Positions 47,608 through 59,814 of a stretch of DNA of 64,000 nucleotides are shown here, in pieces. The notes below the pieces were generated by a model. That model was not told where the DNA came from, ran no database searches, and saw only the letters and a list, made by a program, of their open reading frames with translations. Where the stretch lies: assembly GCF_035083965.1 (NCBI RefSeq), contig NC_089722.1, forward strand, positions 24,047,142 through 24,111,141. Reading direction: 5' to 3'. This DNA comes from Branchiostoma lanceolatum (taxonomy: Eukaryota; Chordata; Leptocardii; Amphioxiformes; Branchiostomatidae). Both the position numbers and the translations under genes were made by a program. Position 1 is the first letter of the stretch. Each line of letters starts with the position of its first letter.

Positions 47608-49887
47608 TTTGAAGCGTGTGTTCCTGTTCTGTGTCTGTAGAAGAGAATGAAAATGAGAACCACCCCGGGTCTTGTGTGTCGTTCGTCGCTGCTGTCACTC
47701 CACCACGGTAGACCTGAAATGTGCTCCCAGCCGCGCGTTTGCTCAACCGCCAGAAACACGTCACCTGGCCGGATTTTAGGGGGCGAACCAAAACGATGGA
47801 GGGAGGGGGAACTGTGTAAATAGAATATTGGGGCAAAATCTTCACTTCGAGTGAAAGCTGCGTTTGGAAAATCTATTTTGCATTTTAAACTTGTGTATTC
47901 AAACTGATGACCGTCAAAGTTGTCCCTTTTTACTGGATACGTATATCTCTGCTGCATTTATTTGTCAAATCCCACCCCTCATCCTTTTTGGTCTGCCCGA
48001 CTGTTTAATCATTGGGCGTCCGTCAATCTGCTTAAGAGCACTGTCTCTATGGCAACCGTGTAGTGCTTTGATTGGAGGTTGTTTTAGTTGGTCGTACTGA
48101 CGTCATACTTTTGATGGTAGCTTTTAGCGCGCGATCGTCACGCCTCGAACAGCTCACTAGTCCTAGCGGATTTCTGCCATCTTTAGTTTTGAAAACAAGC
48201 ACAGGTGGTCGCGTGAACGGGAAGTTCAACGGGATTAAGGTTAATATTTGAAGGGCTGTAATGCGCATGCGTGTGCTGAACCATGCTCCCGACAGTATTG
48301 TCAAAACCGTTAACATTGTCCTTCATGTGTATGCACGTCAATGGCACGGCTGGACTTAATCCCTTCATACATAGGATTATTTCCTGGAACAGTTTATCCC
48401 CATGGCAACACGCATATGTTAAAAACCAAGAGTGGCCGGGAAATTTTCCACGGATTAAGTCTTTAAATAGGAATGACGTCTTTTCCCGCCAAACAAGGTC
48501 ATATGCTTCATATAGTGTATGTAAAGAAATACACAAGAAAGAATCGGGTTGAGAAGTACTCTTTGCGCGGTGCTTTGCAAGTGTGGACGTGAAGGGCTAG
48601 CTTATGCGTTCAGAATAACTACATTTCTACTTAACCTGAAGTGAAAACTTTACCAAGGTATCTTTAATTCAATTATCACTCCTTCCGTTTCCTATGGTGT
48701 AGCTCTAATCGCTACCAATGCAAGACACTGAATTACAAATACACTTTGTACACAACAAAGTGTCTTATAAAGCGGGCGTAATTCAGCCGACGTTTCGGCG
48801 ACCGTCTGTCACCTTAATCAGGGCAGGCCACTGTCCGGTGGGTGCCTGATAGCTTGCCGGTTCGTGTCTCTATCTACTTCCTCCATCCCGTCTTCCTTCT
48901 CTCCACACTCGGAAGACGTTGGACGAGGGCCAATATGGTTCCTGTGTGATAAATACCTAAGGGCAAGTACAGGCAAACTTCCGCGGGAATTCACGCGGCG
49001 GTTTTACAGATGTGTACCGGCTGAAAGCACGGTAGGCACGGTTGTGTTCTGGTCGTATGAAAAGAGACACCGGTTCTAGATAATAGCTTTACCACTTTTA
49101 TTGTTAGGCATGAGTACAGAGAGACGTACCCAAAATAGTCACGGCAAATGTAAGATATCTCTTATATATACACATGGTAATATATGATTTTGACCGGTGC
49201 AGTGGATGTTACGATATCATGTACTACAAAACGGGAGACGCACCAAATAACCGTTGAAGCGGAATACGCACCGTTTTCTTGAAGCCATACTTCGTTGAGC
49301 ACGGGCCCAATAGATAACATAAGATCACTGGGCAAGGTTGGGGCGATCTGCAACTTTTTCCCACAACATATCAAACGTTCAAGATCTTAACGTATGACGC
49401 AGTCACATGTATATTTCTTTTGTTCGGACTGATCGATTTTGACGTGAATTGGCGCCACAAGCAGCTCTTATGGCTGCCTTTTGCAGCACGAAGACCAACT
49501 TTTGTATTAGATAAGAGTCCATTCGTGCTTTGATGGTGTTTCTCACAAGCTTAGATATTGATGTAGTGTCCTCACGCCAGTACTGGTACGTGCTTTTCCG
49601 CTTCTCCAGTACTTTGAAATGACATCATTGTTCCTGTTTATGGTCATCTGAGATCCCCCTCAAAGCACGTTAGATTTGTTTGGACATGACATATCTTACG
49701 TGTATGTACCTGGGCTGATTTTACACATTTAAATTGTAAATGCCTAGCTAGGCCTAGAGAAGCATGCACGATCGACCATTTTGACCAACCGCCGGTGGAA
49801 TAGATTCCACAATATTAACAGCCACGAAAATGCGTGTTGGAAATTCGAAAGCATTCATACAATATCCAATGTTACATAGTAACAGTA
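47608..49887. other. small-peptide gene 5' region and spacer
   Basis: The bases upstream of 47607 are presumably 5' UTR and promoter of the small-peptide gene. They stay open on the minus strand for some 70 codons, but with no recognised domain. The rest is spacer containing the retroelement-like block near 48.7-48.85 kb. No other gene is supported. Confidence 0.45.
48738..48840 (-). mobile_element. Penelope-like or related retroelement terminal fragment with hammerhead-like core
   Basis: On the minus strand CTGATTA (48821-48815) is followed by a six-base-pair hairpin (GGTGAC ... GTCGCC, loop about five bases) and then GAAA (48796-48793) and CGTC. The order CUGANGA, helix II, GAAA is the hammerhead ribozyme core, here with one core change (G to U). 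The hairpin pairs fully only as minus-strand RNA, through a G-U pair; the plus strand has a C-A mismatch. Such motifs are known in Penelope-like element terminal repeats. No reverse transcriptase is present. Confidence 0.4.
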
Positions 49888-52800
49888 TCACAGTAGGGTG
49901 CACTTGGATTGTCCTATGTCTGGCTGTGGAAGAACAGGGAGCCTTGCACTTGCAGTGTCCTTGGGCGGCCCTTCAAAGTAGATTCTCAGCATGACCAGGT
50001 ACAGCTCCCCTAGCGACTTGTTGCGGCACCATAGGGACTCGTTGCCCACCAGGTGAGCCCAGCCGCGAGGGATGTTGGGCGGGATTTTGACGGTCAGAGT
50101 TTCAGCAGAGATGACGCGGCAATCTGGGGGAAAGAAACAATGTGAGGAAGGGGCCACTTGGTACCATGAGAACATCAGCTCATACCAACATGGCAAAAAG
50201 CGCAGGTCAATTGAGAAAAATAACTTTCCCCTGAACATTTACTTGTATATTTCCATCAAATGTGATACCTGCGATTCGAAGCCACTGCACTGCCTCCTCC
50301 ATGGTTTTTAGGACCGTTTGAAACTGAGTTTTGGTTCGGTAGCCGTCCTCATTGAGCTGCAACGGTGCGAAGGTTCTTGCACAAGGCTGCACTTCTCCTA
50401 CGTCCCGGGAGGGGGCGCGTTTGACGTAAACCAGTCTGAGAGTCCGTACGAAGAGCACGCTTCCACTTCCCTCGATGTAGAACGATCTTTGGGAATCTGT
50501 GAGAATAGTTAATTAACCGATAAGAAACGTCCTTGAAATACCCACCGACTAGTTAATCCCATTACAGTTGTGGGGAGGGGGGCACTGACAACGATTAACG
50601 GTAAATTCAGTAAGTCAAGCAACGCTTAACGATAAGTTGACGCGTATTGCTATACGCGCTACATTGCATTCGGGTATCTCAATTGGTAAGACCAGACTAT
50701 GAACATCGACACAACCGGGCGCTCCCTTGTGAATTTTGGGGAATCTTGCGTTCGACTACGCGATACAAAGAATTTGCAAATGTAGCGCTTAAACCAGTTA
50801 AGGATAGGTTCTGAATAACAAATAACGTGATACGTAGAATATAAAGCGCTTCACGAAGAATTTACGAACGCTTAACGTTGAAGTAGAGGGGACCGGCTAC
50901 GATTAACGATGCATTGAAATAGCTAATTATAGTATACGGGAAAATACATGGAATACATGGAAAAATACATGCAAACCCTCTTAATCTTGAAAGAGTCTCG
51001 TGGTGATTTTGAGAATACTAGTACTACATTTGCCCCGTGCGTACCTGCCATGCCGTGCCGGGTGGCCTTCACGCTGACCGTCTGCAGGTTGGTGACCCGG
51101 CCGCCCCGGTCCAGGTGGTGCCGGACCCAGCCCCGCGCCTGGGACGTCAGTTTGGGGAAGGTCTCCAGAATGGGGTCGTCGATAAAGGACGTAGCAGGAT
51201 GGACCACACGGGGGACAAAATCCACCATAGCTGAGGCACGGGAAAGAACAAGACTGTCAATCATGACGTCATTTAGTGTCCGCCACGCTGACAGATCAAT
51301 GTTATGAGAAATGATCCAATTGATTTTCCACTACTAATATCATGTGCTATTACATGTATCGTTCACTACTAATATCTAGTATTTAGTATTCATTCATAAT
51401 GATAACAAGTCATTACACTGGGTCAGCCTAGCTAGGCAGCTCTCGCTGGTACATGGTAACGGCTGACCCACAATAATACAGACGACCTTACAACTTGTAT
51501 ACATAACCTACAGTGAATGGAGTAAAAATAATTTCAATACTAGTATACACACAATGCAGTACAAAATAATCATAAGAATATTTCAACATACTGTGCCAGA
51601 CAATGAGCAATTTCTTACTTAAAATCATTATTGTCCATCCGTTCCAAAATTACCCGAGAGCCATCTTGGATCCATGCACTCCACCATGGCGATCAACAAC
51701 AAGCGTAAGGCTATGTACATCGACACGTACTTATCTCCTCCCCAACAGGTGGCCCCTCCAGATAGAACACCCTGATGACGTACAGGTGGGTTGTTCTGTG
51801 CAGACAGCTGCAGCAGCAGGTGCACACAGCCTCGTTCTCGTGCCAGCTGCAGGAGTCAGGGTCAGTCCCGTCCGTAGAACATTCCATGTCCAACGTCTCC
51901 ACTGTCAGGACTTCACCTGTGTAAAGCGTATCTTATTCCTCTTACCACACAGAGTTTAGAGCAATCGATATATCGTACGTTTTATTTCAGATGATAAACA
52001 TGTACAACGTCTCTACTGTCAGGACTTCATCTATACAAGGTGTATTGTAGTTTGTTTCACCAAGATCTTAAAGGGGGCATATCTTTTTATACGATATATG
52101 AAATATGTTTGATAAATGAATACATTGAATACATGAATATTTGAAAACAAATACCTGGTATGGGGTCCTGCCTGAATGACTCGTTCATCCTCCCCAACAG
52201 CTCACCAAGTGACTCGAACTGGTTCGAACCGGATTGTGCCTGATCGTCTGGCAGCTCCCTCGGAACAAAATCGACCTTTCTTATACGAGGAGCTCCGGAG
52301 GTCGGACTTTTGGCCCCAGACGATACAAGCCATAGTCTGAAAAGATACGTCAAATAGAATGCGGTGCCTACTAGTAAAACACAGGGAAAAGATCAGTAAA
52401 AGACCTAAGATAACACGACAGAAACAGTTACTAGTATCTGTATTGTTAACTTACCGGAGTCCCCTGATGTAAGGGTCATTGCTCCTCCTGCCACTGACCA
52501 GCGACACGTCCGTGCACGCCACCTGTCGGTCCCCTGAGTACTGCACCTCTAATGTCTCGCACGTCCTGACGTCATACTGACGGTGGTCTTCAAGGAACGC
52601 GTTTGCTCTGTCTACGAGAGTTCTGTAGGATGTGCACGAAATTATTCATTCATATCCTCCCATATCAATGTTGATCCCCACTCCCGTTTGGATCTACCAT
52701 CCCCCTTTTGATCAAACGTGATCCGTCCCCAAATGAACTTTACTTTAGAACCCGTCCAAAGTTCACCAATTGTAGATATATGTAACGTCATATATCAAGC

Positions 52801-53228
52801 ATTTACTTCGTACAATATTTCAGAAACAATGTCTAACTACCGACCCCAAAAAAGAAAGACTTCTAGCGATGGCTAGACCGAATTTATAAAAGTGAATTAC
52901 ACTGAAAGAGGGCAAAAATTCAAGAAAAAGAAGCAAGGCTATAGCAGAACGGCATTGTTTAGTGCAGAAACTGTACATGTCAATTGACATATCAACTATA
53001 CACAGGGCCCTATAGTCGTCATACTGAGGAGAAGAACACTCACCCGAATCTCTCATATTCAGAGCTCACGTGTTCTCCTATCAGCCTGGGTAGGAAGTCT
53101 TTGAAGGACAGAGGGCTGACTGACAGTGGGTCTTCAGATTGTTCCTCTGACGTGTTGTCACTCAGACGTGTAAAAACGGGCTCCTCCTCTGGTGTTTCCT
53201 CCCGTGTATCTTCACTACTCTCACTCAT
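49888..53228 (-). CDS. uncharacterised 456-residue protein with four internal domain repeats
   Basis: Seven exons: 53228-53044, 52622-52455, 52336-52155, 51916-51731, 51230-51045, 50496-50269, 50123-49888. All junctions are GT-AG, and one frame runs from ATG to a stop at 49888. There is no signal peptide or membrane segment. The first 40 residues are acidic and Ser/Glu-rich. The rest reads as four copies of a roughly 85-100-residue unit, at about 43-125, 137-235, 241-330 and 345-433. Each unit begins with a (V)DFxPR-like segment (KDFLPR, VDFVPR, VDFVPR, TFAP). A helix-like stretch follows (LVDRANAFLEDH, LLGRMNESF, GWVRHHLD, AVQWLRIA). Then come a CETLEVQ / VETLDME / LQTVSVKA / AETLTVK strand and a closing LRLWLV / IRVFYLEG / LRLVYVK / LRIYFEG strand. 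Repeat 2 has a Cys cluster (CTCCCSC). I do not recognise the family; a cytosolic modular protein is an inference. Confidence 0.8.
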
Positions 53229-54549
53229 GATTGCATGACACCTAGTCTAACATTGACACTGTTACAGACCTACAACTCTGTCCCATGTTGTCACGCTGCC
53301 AGTCCTTTGTATATCTCCCGTCTAGATCTGCCTTGTCAGTCTCAGTATGTTATACCATCCAACATTTGACTTGAACAACATTCAGTTTGTGTAATTACGC
53401 TCAATTACCTTTGCCTTTTAGCCTAGTGTTACAGCAGGAACATTCCAAAGTCTGTCGTAAACAACTGCGCTTGTACGTGTGCCGTCGCAAATTCTTTCGA
53501 CCTTTTAATGATTAAAAATAGAATGGCTGGATTACACTCTCCTGTAGGTAGGTGAACACGTATAATTTTAAACGTCCCGCAATATTTCTTTTAAGTAACA
53601 CAATTATGTTTTCTTTTCCAGAAAAAAAACCTCACGTACTTGACATACCGATTTTCTGGGCTGAAGATCCTTTGGTATCAACTTGCCAGGCAAGTCTGAA
53701 GTGCTACAAATGTGTAGCAAGAACTTGTTTGTTTTCCCACGTACACCGCCCCCTGTTCCCATGTCTCGGCAATGTGGACTTTCTAACATATTGATTTAAC
53801 CTGTACTGACCTCTAACACCGCCCCCTGTTTATTTGTAGTCTGGTTTAATCATTACGTTTAACCACCTGTTAATATTAACAGATCAGTACGCGTTAGTAC
53901 ACTTAGTACATGCAGAAGGGGAAAGTGTCAGAACTAGCCGGTGGTTTACCTACGGTTACGTACAAATATATATGTACATGTACATGTTCAATGTGTTACC
54001 TTCAATAGTAATTTATTGTGTCAAATCTCTCCAAAATAAGAAAAGATCGAGTCTCTCAGGCAAACAAAAGTATCAGGGTCGATTAGAATATGTAGGTTAT
54101 ATATGTATTAATCCGGCTCGTGACATTAGGCTCTTTTGAGACAATAAGAAATGACGTACAGAAACTGACGTTTTTTACGCATAACTTTATTGTTCACATT
54201 CTTAATCCCAAGTCAGGATCTAGCAGCTCGACTCATCAAGAATTCTTGCACATAATTTACTTTAGCCCGTTACCATGCAGAGGACAAAATGAGCGACTCG
54301 AGCTCTTGCTTACCAGTCTATTTGCGTGACAACAGAGTAAAACGTTACAGCAACAAAACCATTACAAGTCTATATCAAAGCACGAGTTTATGAACGAGAA
54401 GATGTTCGTTTCCACAATGGCTTTAGCATTATGATGAAATACAAAGTAATGTTTAGTGTCAGTGGAGCTCGGCTCTCACGTTCTGCAGCTAGTGCCTTCG
54501 CTAGGTGGCGCTAGTTAGTCATGTCCTGCAGTGTCTCCTCTAGGGGGAG
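53229..54549. other. spacer between the four-repeat gene and the LRR-DD gene
   Basis: No recognised exon. The part just above 53228 is the presumed 5' UTR and promoter of the four-repeat gene, and the part just below 54550 is the 3' UTR of the LRR-DD gene. No clear repeat was found. Confidence 0.5.
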
Positions 54550-57308
54550 CTACTCCCTCATGTCCTGTAGTGTCTCCGCTAGATGGTGCAGTCGGATGGA
54601 TCTCAGGTGCTCCACCAGGCGGTCCAGCGTGGCGCATTCCCCCGCCTGCTCCCGCCAGGCCATCAGCACCTTGTATGTCTGCTCCTGCAAGTTGTCCTGT
54701 GCGTTCTCCTAAAATGCACGAGAAATACGAAGTTTAGCTAACAGTGTAAAGAAATGCGCTGCAAAGAGTGTACTAAAACATGTATACTACAACAACCTTT
54801 GTCACAGATTGTAAAAAACGAACAAATGTCTATCTGAACCTGTGTTGATAAATAACATTGGGGAAAAGTCATATGTGCCGTGTTCATAAGGTCACGTGTC
54901 CAAATCAATGGCTCATGCTTTCTGAAGAAGATTATGCAGACAGCTTACACTTTGTCTGATTTTTTTCATGACGTGCAAATCAAAGTTGAATTTACAATTG
55001 TGACCATTTTTTGAAATACTTGAAATGCCAAAGAATATGTTATAGGTATAGGATGGATAGCTTCAGTGGTTGAGACTATCTACACATCCTAATAGACTGT
55101 CAGAACGTACCTGTATGGCGTGCAGCTCCAGGTCCGTCAGCCCAAGCTCCCGGCCGATCCACCGCCACTCAGCCCGCTCCACCTCCGCGGACAGCGCGTT
55201 CATCAGCCGGCTGAACTCACGGTCTGAACAAAAACACAAGCCGCACGCTTCGTCAAGACACACGTCATCGATCAGTGATCAAATCTTGACAAACAAACCC
55301 TCTTATGTCAATCTGAAACAGTAACCTATCAAAGGCGCACACTTAGTCACTAACTTTTTGTTTCTTTGTCAGTACTTGTTTGTTTTCTTGTGTATATCTA
55401 TATACACATGCATATTCATGCCAAGCAGTGTTATTGATATAAGTTGAAATACTTGAGTGTAGCGCCACTTTGTCTTAAGTTTGTTTCCTGAAGAGTGAAA
55501 GACATTGTTGAATTTGTATACCACTGTTATTCGACTTTTTACTTGGTTATCTGTTACTCCGTACGTTTCATGACATCTTAATCTTTCGCAATATCACATA
55601 CATTCCAAAGCAGTCAAATGTGACTCTCTGTGTTATATACTGAGTAAGCCGAACACTTCATCTAAAGTGTGTACTTGAAATTGGTCCTGAAATTGTGCAT
55701 TTGGTCACGAACGCTCCGTTCTGTTAGTTTTTTAATCAGCCGAAAGGGTTGAAGAAACACTTCAGCACTCAACGCATTCCCATGTTAAGCCAAGTTTGTG
55801 CATATAGTTGAGTGCGTTTCCCTGTTTTGTTAATACAGGTTGTGCTAGAGAGACGTCTACAGACGTTTCAATCTACTGGCATGGAGCAAGTCATAGTTAG
55901 CGGGAGAAGGCTTGTCCCTTCAAACAATTGTTCAACTGCATGTAGTCAGTGGTATTCACTTATGCAATGTGAATGTGATAGAATGTAAAAGAACTGTGGG
56001 ATGACTTGAATGATAGAGTGACTTTTTGAGAAGAATTCTAGTACATTTAATCTTAACATCAATTGGAATATATTGGTATTTTACAGACTACGAGACAAAA
56101 AGATAAACCTAGAAGAAATATGGCATAATTTATAACTTACCTTCTCTCTCCCTTCTGATCCTCTCCAGTCGTGCCTCCTCCGTGAGGAAGGCCATGATGT
56201 CGGCAACTCCCCCATTCAGCACCTCGGCAGGAGGGTATGTCAGGGGGTTACCGGATACATCGATCTGCTCGATGTTGGCGAGTTTGTGCATGGCCGGGGG
56301 AAGACTCGTGATGCCGTTGTTCTTCAGCTTCAGAACCTTCAGGTTGGTGAGAGTCAGGATCTGCGGTGGGAGGTACGAGAGGCGGTTGTAGCTCAGGCTG
56401 AGGTACTCCAGCTTAGTGAGCGCACCGACCCCGTCCGGGAGGGCCTCCAGCCCGCACACATCCACAGCCAGGCGCTTCAGGTTCCTCAGCATCGCGATGT
56501 CCTTGGGTACGAAGGACCGTCGACCCTGCCCGGACCACCGCCCCATGTACAGCTCCTCCAGAGCCCACAGGTGCAGCACCTGGGCGGGGAACACTTTGAA
56601 GTGGGACGCGCTGATGCTCAGCACCCTGAGTTTGGTCAGTTTGATGATGTTCTCCGGCAGTTCGTGTATGACGTTATCACCCACGTGTAGCACCTGCAGG
56701 TGACACAGTTTGCAGATATCGGCCGGAAGTGACGTGAAGCGGTTGCTCTGGATGCTGAGCATCTTGAGTGACTGTAGGTTAGCTATCCCCGGAGGCAGCG
56801 ACGATAGCTTGTTCTTGTACAGACTTAGAGTTTGCAGATTCGACAGCATGCATAGCGTCCCCGGCAGTGATTCGATCTCGTTCTCTCCTAGCCAGATTTC
56901 TTTCAAATTGTACAACTTGTCTACGTCTTCACTCAGCGTGGTTATCTTGTTTCCAGGTGCGACGAGGACCTCTAGCGTCTGCAGGTTGTACAGCTCCTCG
57001 GGCAGTTTCTCAATCCCACACCTCTGAACTCTCAGCTCCCGAAGTTTCACCAGAAGCCCAATCTGGCGAGGCAGGTGTCCGAGATTCGTGTTGTTTCCCA
57101 AGTCTAAGATAACTAACGAAGCGAGGTTAGCGGCTTCCCGTGGTACTACAGCCGTACAGATGTTATTGTCCTGAAGATCTAACCTCTCTAGATCAATATG
57201 TTCGAAGATCGCAGGAGGAATGACCAACAACTTTTGATTGCTAAGATCTAGAGTCTTCCAACCGTCCTTCACACAGCGGTAGGAACTTATATTCCTCGGA
57301 GACGCCAT
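54550..57308 (-). CDS. leucine-rich repeat plus death-domain protein
   Basis: Three coding exons: 57308-56141, 55223-55111, 54708-54550, giving 479 residues. Residues about 15-375, all in one exon, form about 14 LRRs of the short intracellular type (LxxLxxLxLxxNxLxxLP, for example LQTLSLYKNKLSSLPPGIAN). A basic linker (LERIRRERE) leads to a C-terminal death domain split over two exons. The first half contains WRWIGRELGLTDLELHAIQ. The second contains TYKVLMAWREQ and ATLDRLVEHLRSI. Death domains dimerise homotypically to build signalling platforms. The LRR plus DD pairing is known in PIDD1, but PIDD1's ZU5 and self-cleaving regions are absent. This is therefore a minimal adaptor of the kind expanded in amphioxus, not a clear PIDD1 orthologue. 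The ATG lies a few bases after an acceptor, so a 5' UTR exon lies upstream. Confidence 0.93.
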
Positions 57309-58262
57309 GTTGTGTCTTCAGCACTCCTTCAAGACCTGCAAATGAAAACAAAATACCATTAGCCCACTTTCCACCCCCTTTCAGTGAGCCATTAATCTTA
57401 ACTACTCCTTTAGTGAACGTCAGAGTCAAGCTCAAGAGGCCTGTGGAATAAACAATAGACTTGGTCAACATTGTGGTACAAAATAATAAAATAAACTCTG
57501 ATTACGATTTGATGGGGGGTCTTTAGCTTGTAATTTTTAACAAAAGACTTGGTAAACAATGTGGTAAAAATAGCTCTGGTTACGATTTGATGGGGTTCTA
57601 AGCTTGTAATTCTTGATTTTCCCTCATTTGATCTGACAAAAAATCTATTTCTTAGTACAACAAATCAGTTTGATAAGCCTTCGATTTAATCATAAGCTAC
57701 ATATTCTTGCTAGTTACGCCGAGTATAGTAAAAGAGAACACAAAGAATCCAATGCGCGACGACATCCTATATAAAGTGATACATGCCGATCAATTCAATC
57801 TGTTCTGTATCACCGTTTAAGAGCATTTGCTTGTACAAATAGAACTGTGTATGTGTTTGTCATCAGTACAAAAGCTGGCCTGAACTCTGGGCTGTGCAAT
57901 CAGTTCAACTTGTTGTCGTATCAACACGATTACAATGCTTCAAGTATCCAGTTTCACCATTTATACTGTAAATCTGTGTCAGTGGAGACTTGAAATAAAG
58001 TGAAAACATAGCGGAGTGGGAAAGATAATTATGACAAGGTAACTACGATTAGAAAGCCTCTGTTTATGAGCATTTTAGTTCCCTCGACCTTCGATGTAAC
58101 TGATATTTGTTATTCTGCCACCCTTGATGATTGTATGTGCACAAACGGCACGTAAGCACCAGGTCTCTTTGTTTTACAACTTGTACGCACATTAATGAGC
58201 TATAAATGCCAAAGTCAGCAATTCCACATCTCTTAATGCATTGACGCTGTAAAAACACTCAC

Positions 58263-58391
58263 CTCTGCGTGGCAGCTACAAAAGACATTCGGAGGGGAAG
58301 TGCTTTACGTCCTTGTCTGAAGTTGTGTGATTGGAGCTCGCTCCCAATTGAAAGATCCGTTCTTTCGACTCTTGAAACAGCAGGGTTTATA
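58263..58391 (-). promoter_or_regulatory. probable 5' UTR exon and TATA box of the LRR-DD gene
   Basis: A strong donor (CAGAG followed by GTGAGTG) ends a candidate 5' UTR exon at 58263. It could splice to the acceptor just before the ATG at 57308. On the same strand TATAAA lies at 58391-58386, about 125 bp upstream of the donor, which would place transcription start near 58360. This rests on sequence signals only. Confidence 0.45.
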
Positions 58392-58697
58392 TCGTTGGAC
58401 TTAATACATACACAGTGAGTCCCTCCAAGTCAAGGCGTTTCTCTGCTGTTGCCATGTACGCGCACACACTAACAAATCCTCTGTATAGATAACAGTAAAA
58501 ACCTTAACAGGTCCTTACACCACGCCTAGTATACCGAGTCTGGGGGGTTATATTGTCAACAGTATATCATACACAAGTAAACACAATAGCGCCGTCATCC
58601 GGTTTCACCTAGGCGAACACAAAAAACACTTGATACGTGAGAGCGCTTTGACGAGAGTCAACAACCGGAGAACGACTGTTAGGCTCGCTGTACGTGC

Positions 58698-58883
58698 GGC
58701 ACGTTGGCGACCTCGCTGCAACCGAGCGATTTGACAGAGCGGTCAACGAATTCCATTGATACAAAACGAATCCTTTTGTTGTCTTTTTTAATAGTCATAC
58801 ATGTACATTTTGCATGATATTTCCAATGTAAAATCAAGGGTAATACAATCCAATTCAGGTCGCAGCGAGGTCGCCAACGTGCC
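58698..58883. mobile_element. candidate 186-bp inverted-repeat element
   Basis: GGCACGTTGGCGACCTCGCT at 58698 is matched in reverse complement by AGCGAGGTCGCCAACGTGCC ending at 58883. The arms are 26 bp with one mismatch, and the interior is AT-rich. I could not identify a target-site duplication, so the exact ends are uncertain. It lies upstream of the LRR-DD gene. Confidence 0.6.
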
Positions 58884-59814
58884 CTAGTCCTATGAGATAC
58901 CCGCTATAGTCAGCATACATGTGAACACAGCCAGAACCGCGACAGGAAAGCACTTTTACACCATTTCATGCTAAGTAAATACTAACGGGAAGTCCGATTG
59001 GTCGGATAGATGTTTACATCGTCATCTAATCCCTGAGTTATGTAGGAGACTGAAACCAGTCTTTTGAGACGTTTCACCGTTGATTGATTGACAAGAGTGT
59101 CATTTACTCAGTAACAGATACTGTTACGTGTAATATTGTCCTCAGTGCATAACTCATAGGAAGTCTAGCGTTATGTACTTTTGTACTATTGTCCTCTTCT
59201 TGCCCCTTGATAGTTCAAGGTAAATTTCTTATTTGTAAGCTGACTGCTTGAGTGTACATTTTTTGCAAGAAACGGGGGAACGCAAAATGAAAAGTATGTG
59301 TTATTGTGGGCTCTAGCGATCTCTTTCTCTCTTCTACCTGTTTCAATTCTGCAAGACATGCATTCGTACAAAAACACTGACCATAACCAAAACACATACA
59401 TCTATATGGTTTATTGACATAGAATACCATATTCTGTACTGGTTATATGTACCATACATATGCTGAATACAAAAATAATTGTTAATGTAAGTAAATGACA
59501 TTCCTTCATTTTGAACATTTTGAACTATTGAAGAAAACTCAAAACATTTTTCAGTTGCTAATAAAACTATAATATGATACCAGCTTCCGCATGAAGTTTA
59601 AACAAAATATGAGTTTTATTCATGAATGGCCAATGTATGAATAAGATGTATTACCAAGAAAACAACTTTTGGAGATCTGAACAAAAGTCCATAAAAAATA
59701 CCTGGTGTTCTCCCCTCCCCCATATCTAATTTTTCAACATTTAGTTTCTTGCTGTTCCTTGGCACTTCACATGTAACAACTCTACCATCCATACAAAGTA
59801 AATTTTCTATATCA
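58884..59814. other. spacer downstream of GTF2H3
   Basis: No gene or repeat is recognised. The right part is the presumed GTF2H3 3' UTR (minus strand). AT-rich. Confidence 0.5.

Noticed and set aside
47608-47957. An open frame upstream of the small peptide that could extend it N-terminally
   Set aside because: ATGAAG at the donor gives a complete signal peptide, and the upstream residues show no domain or membrane logic. I treat them as 5' UTR, though an in-frame extension is not disproved.
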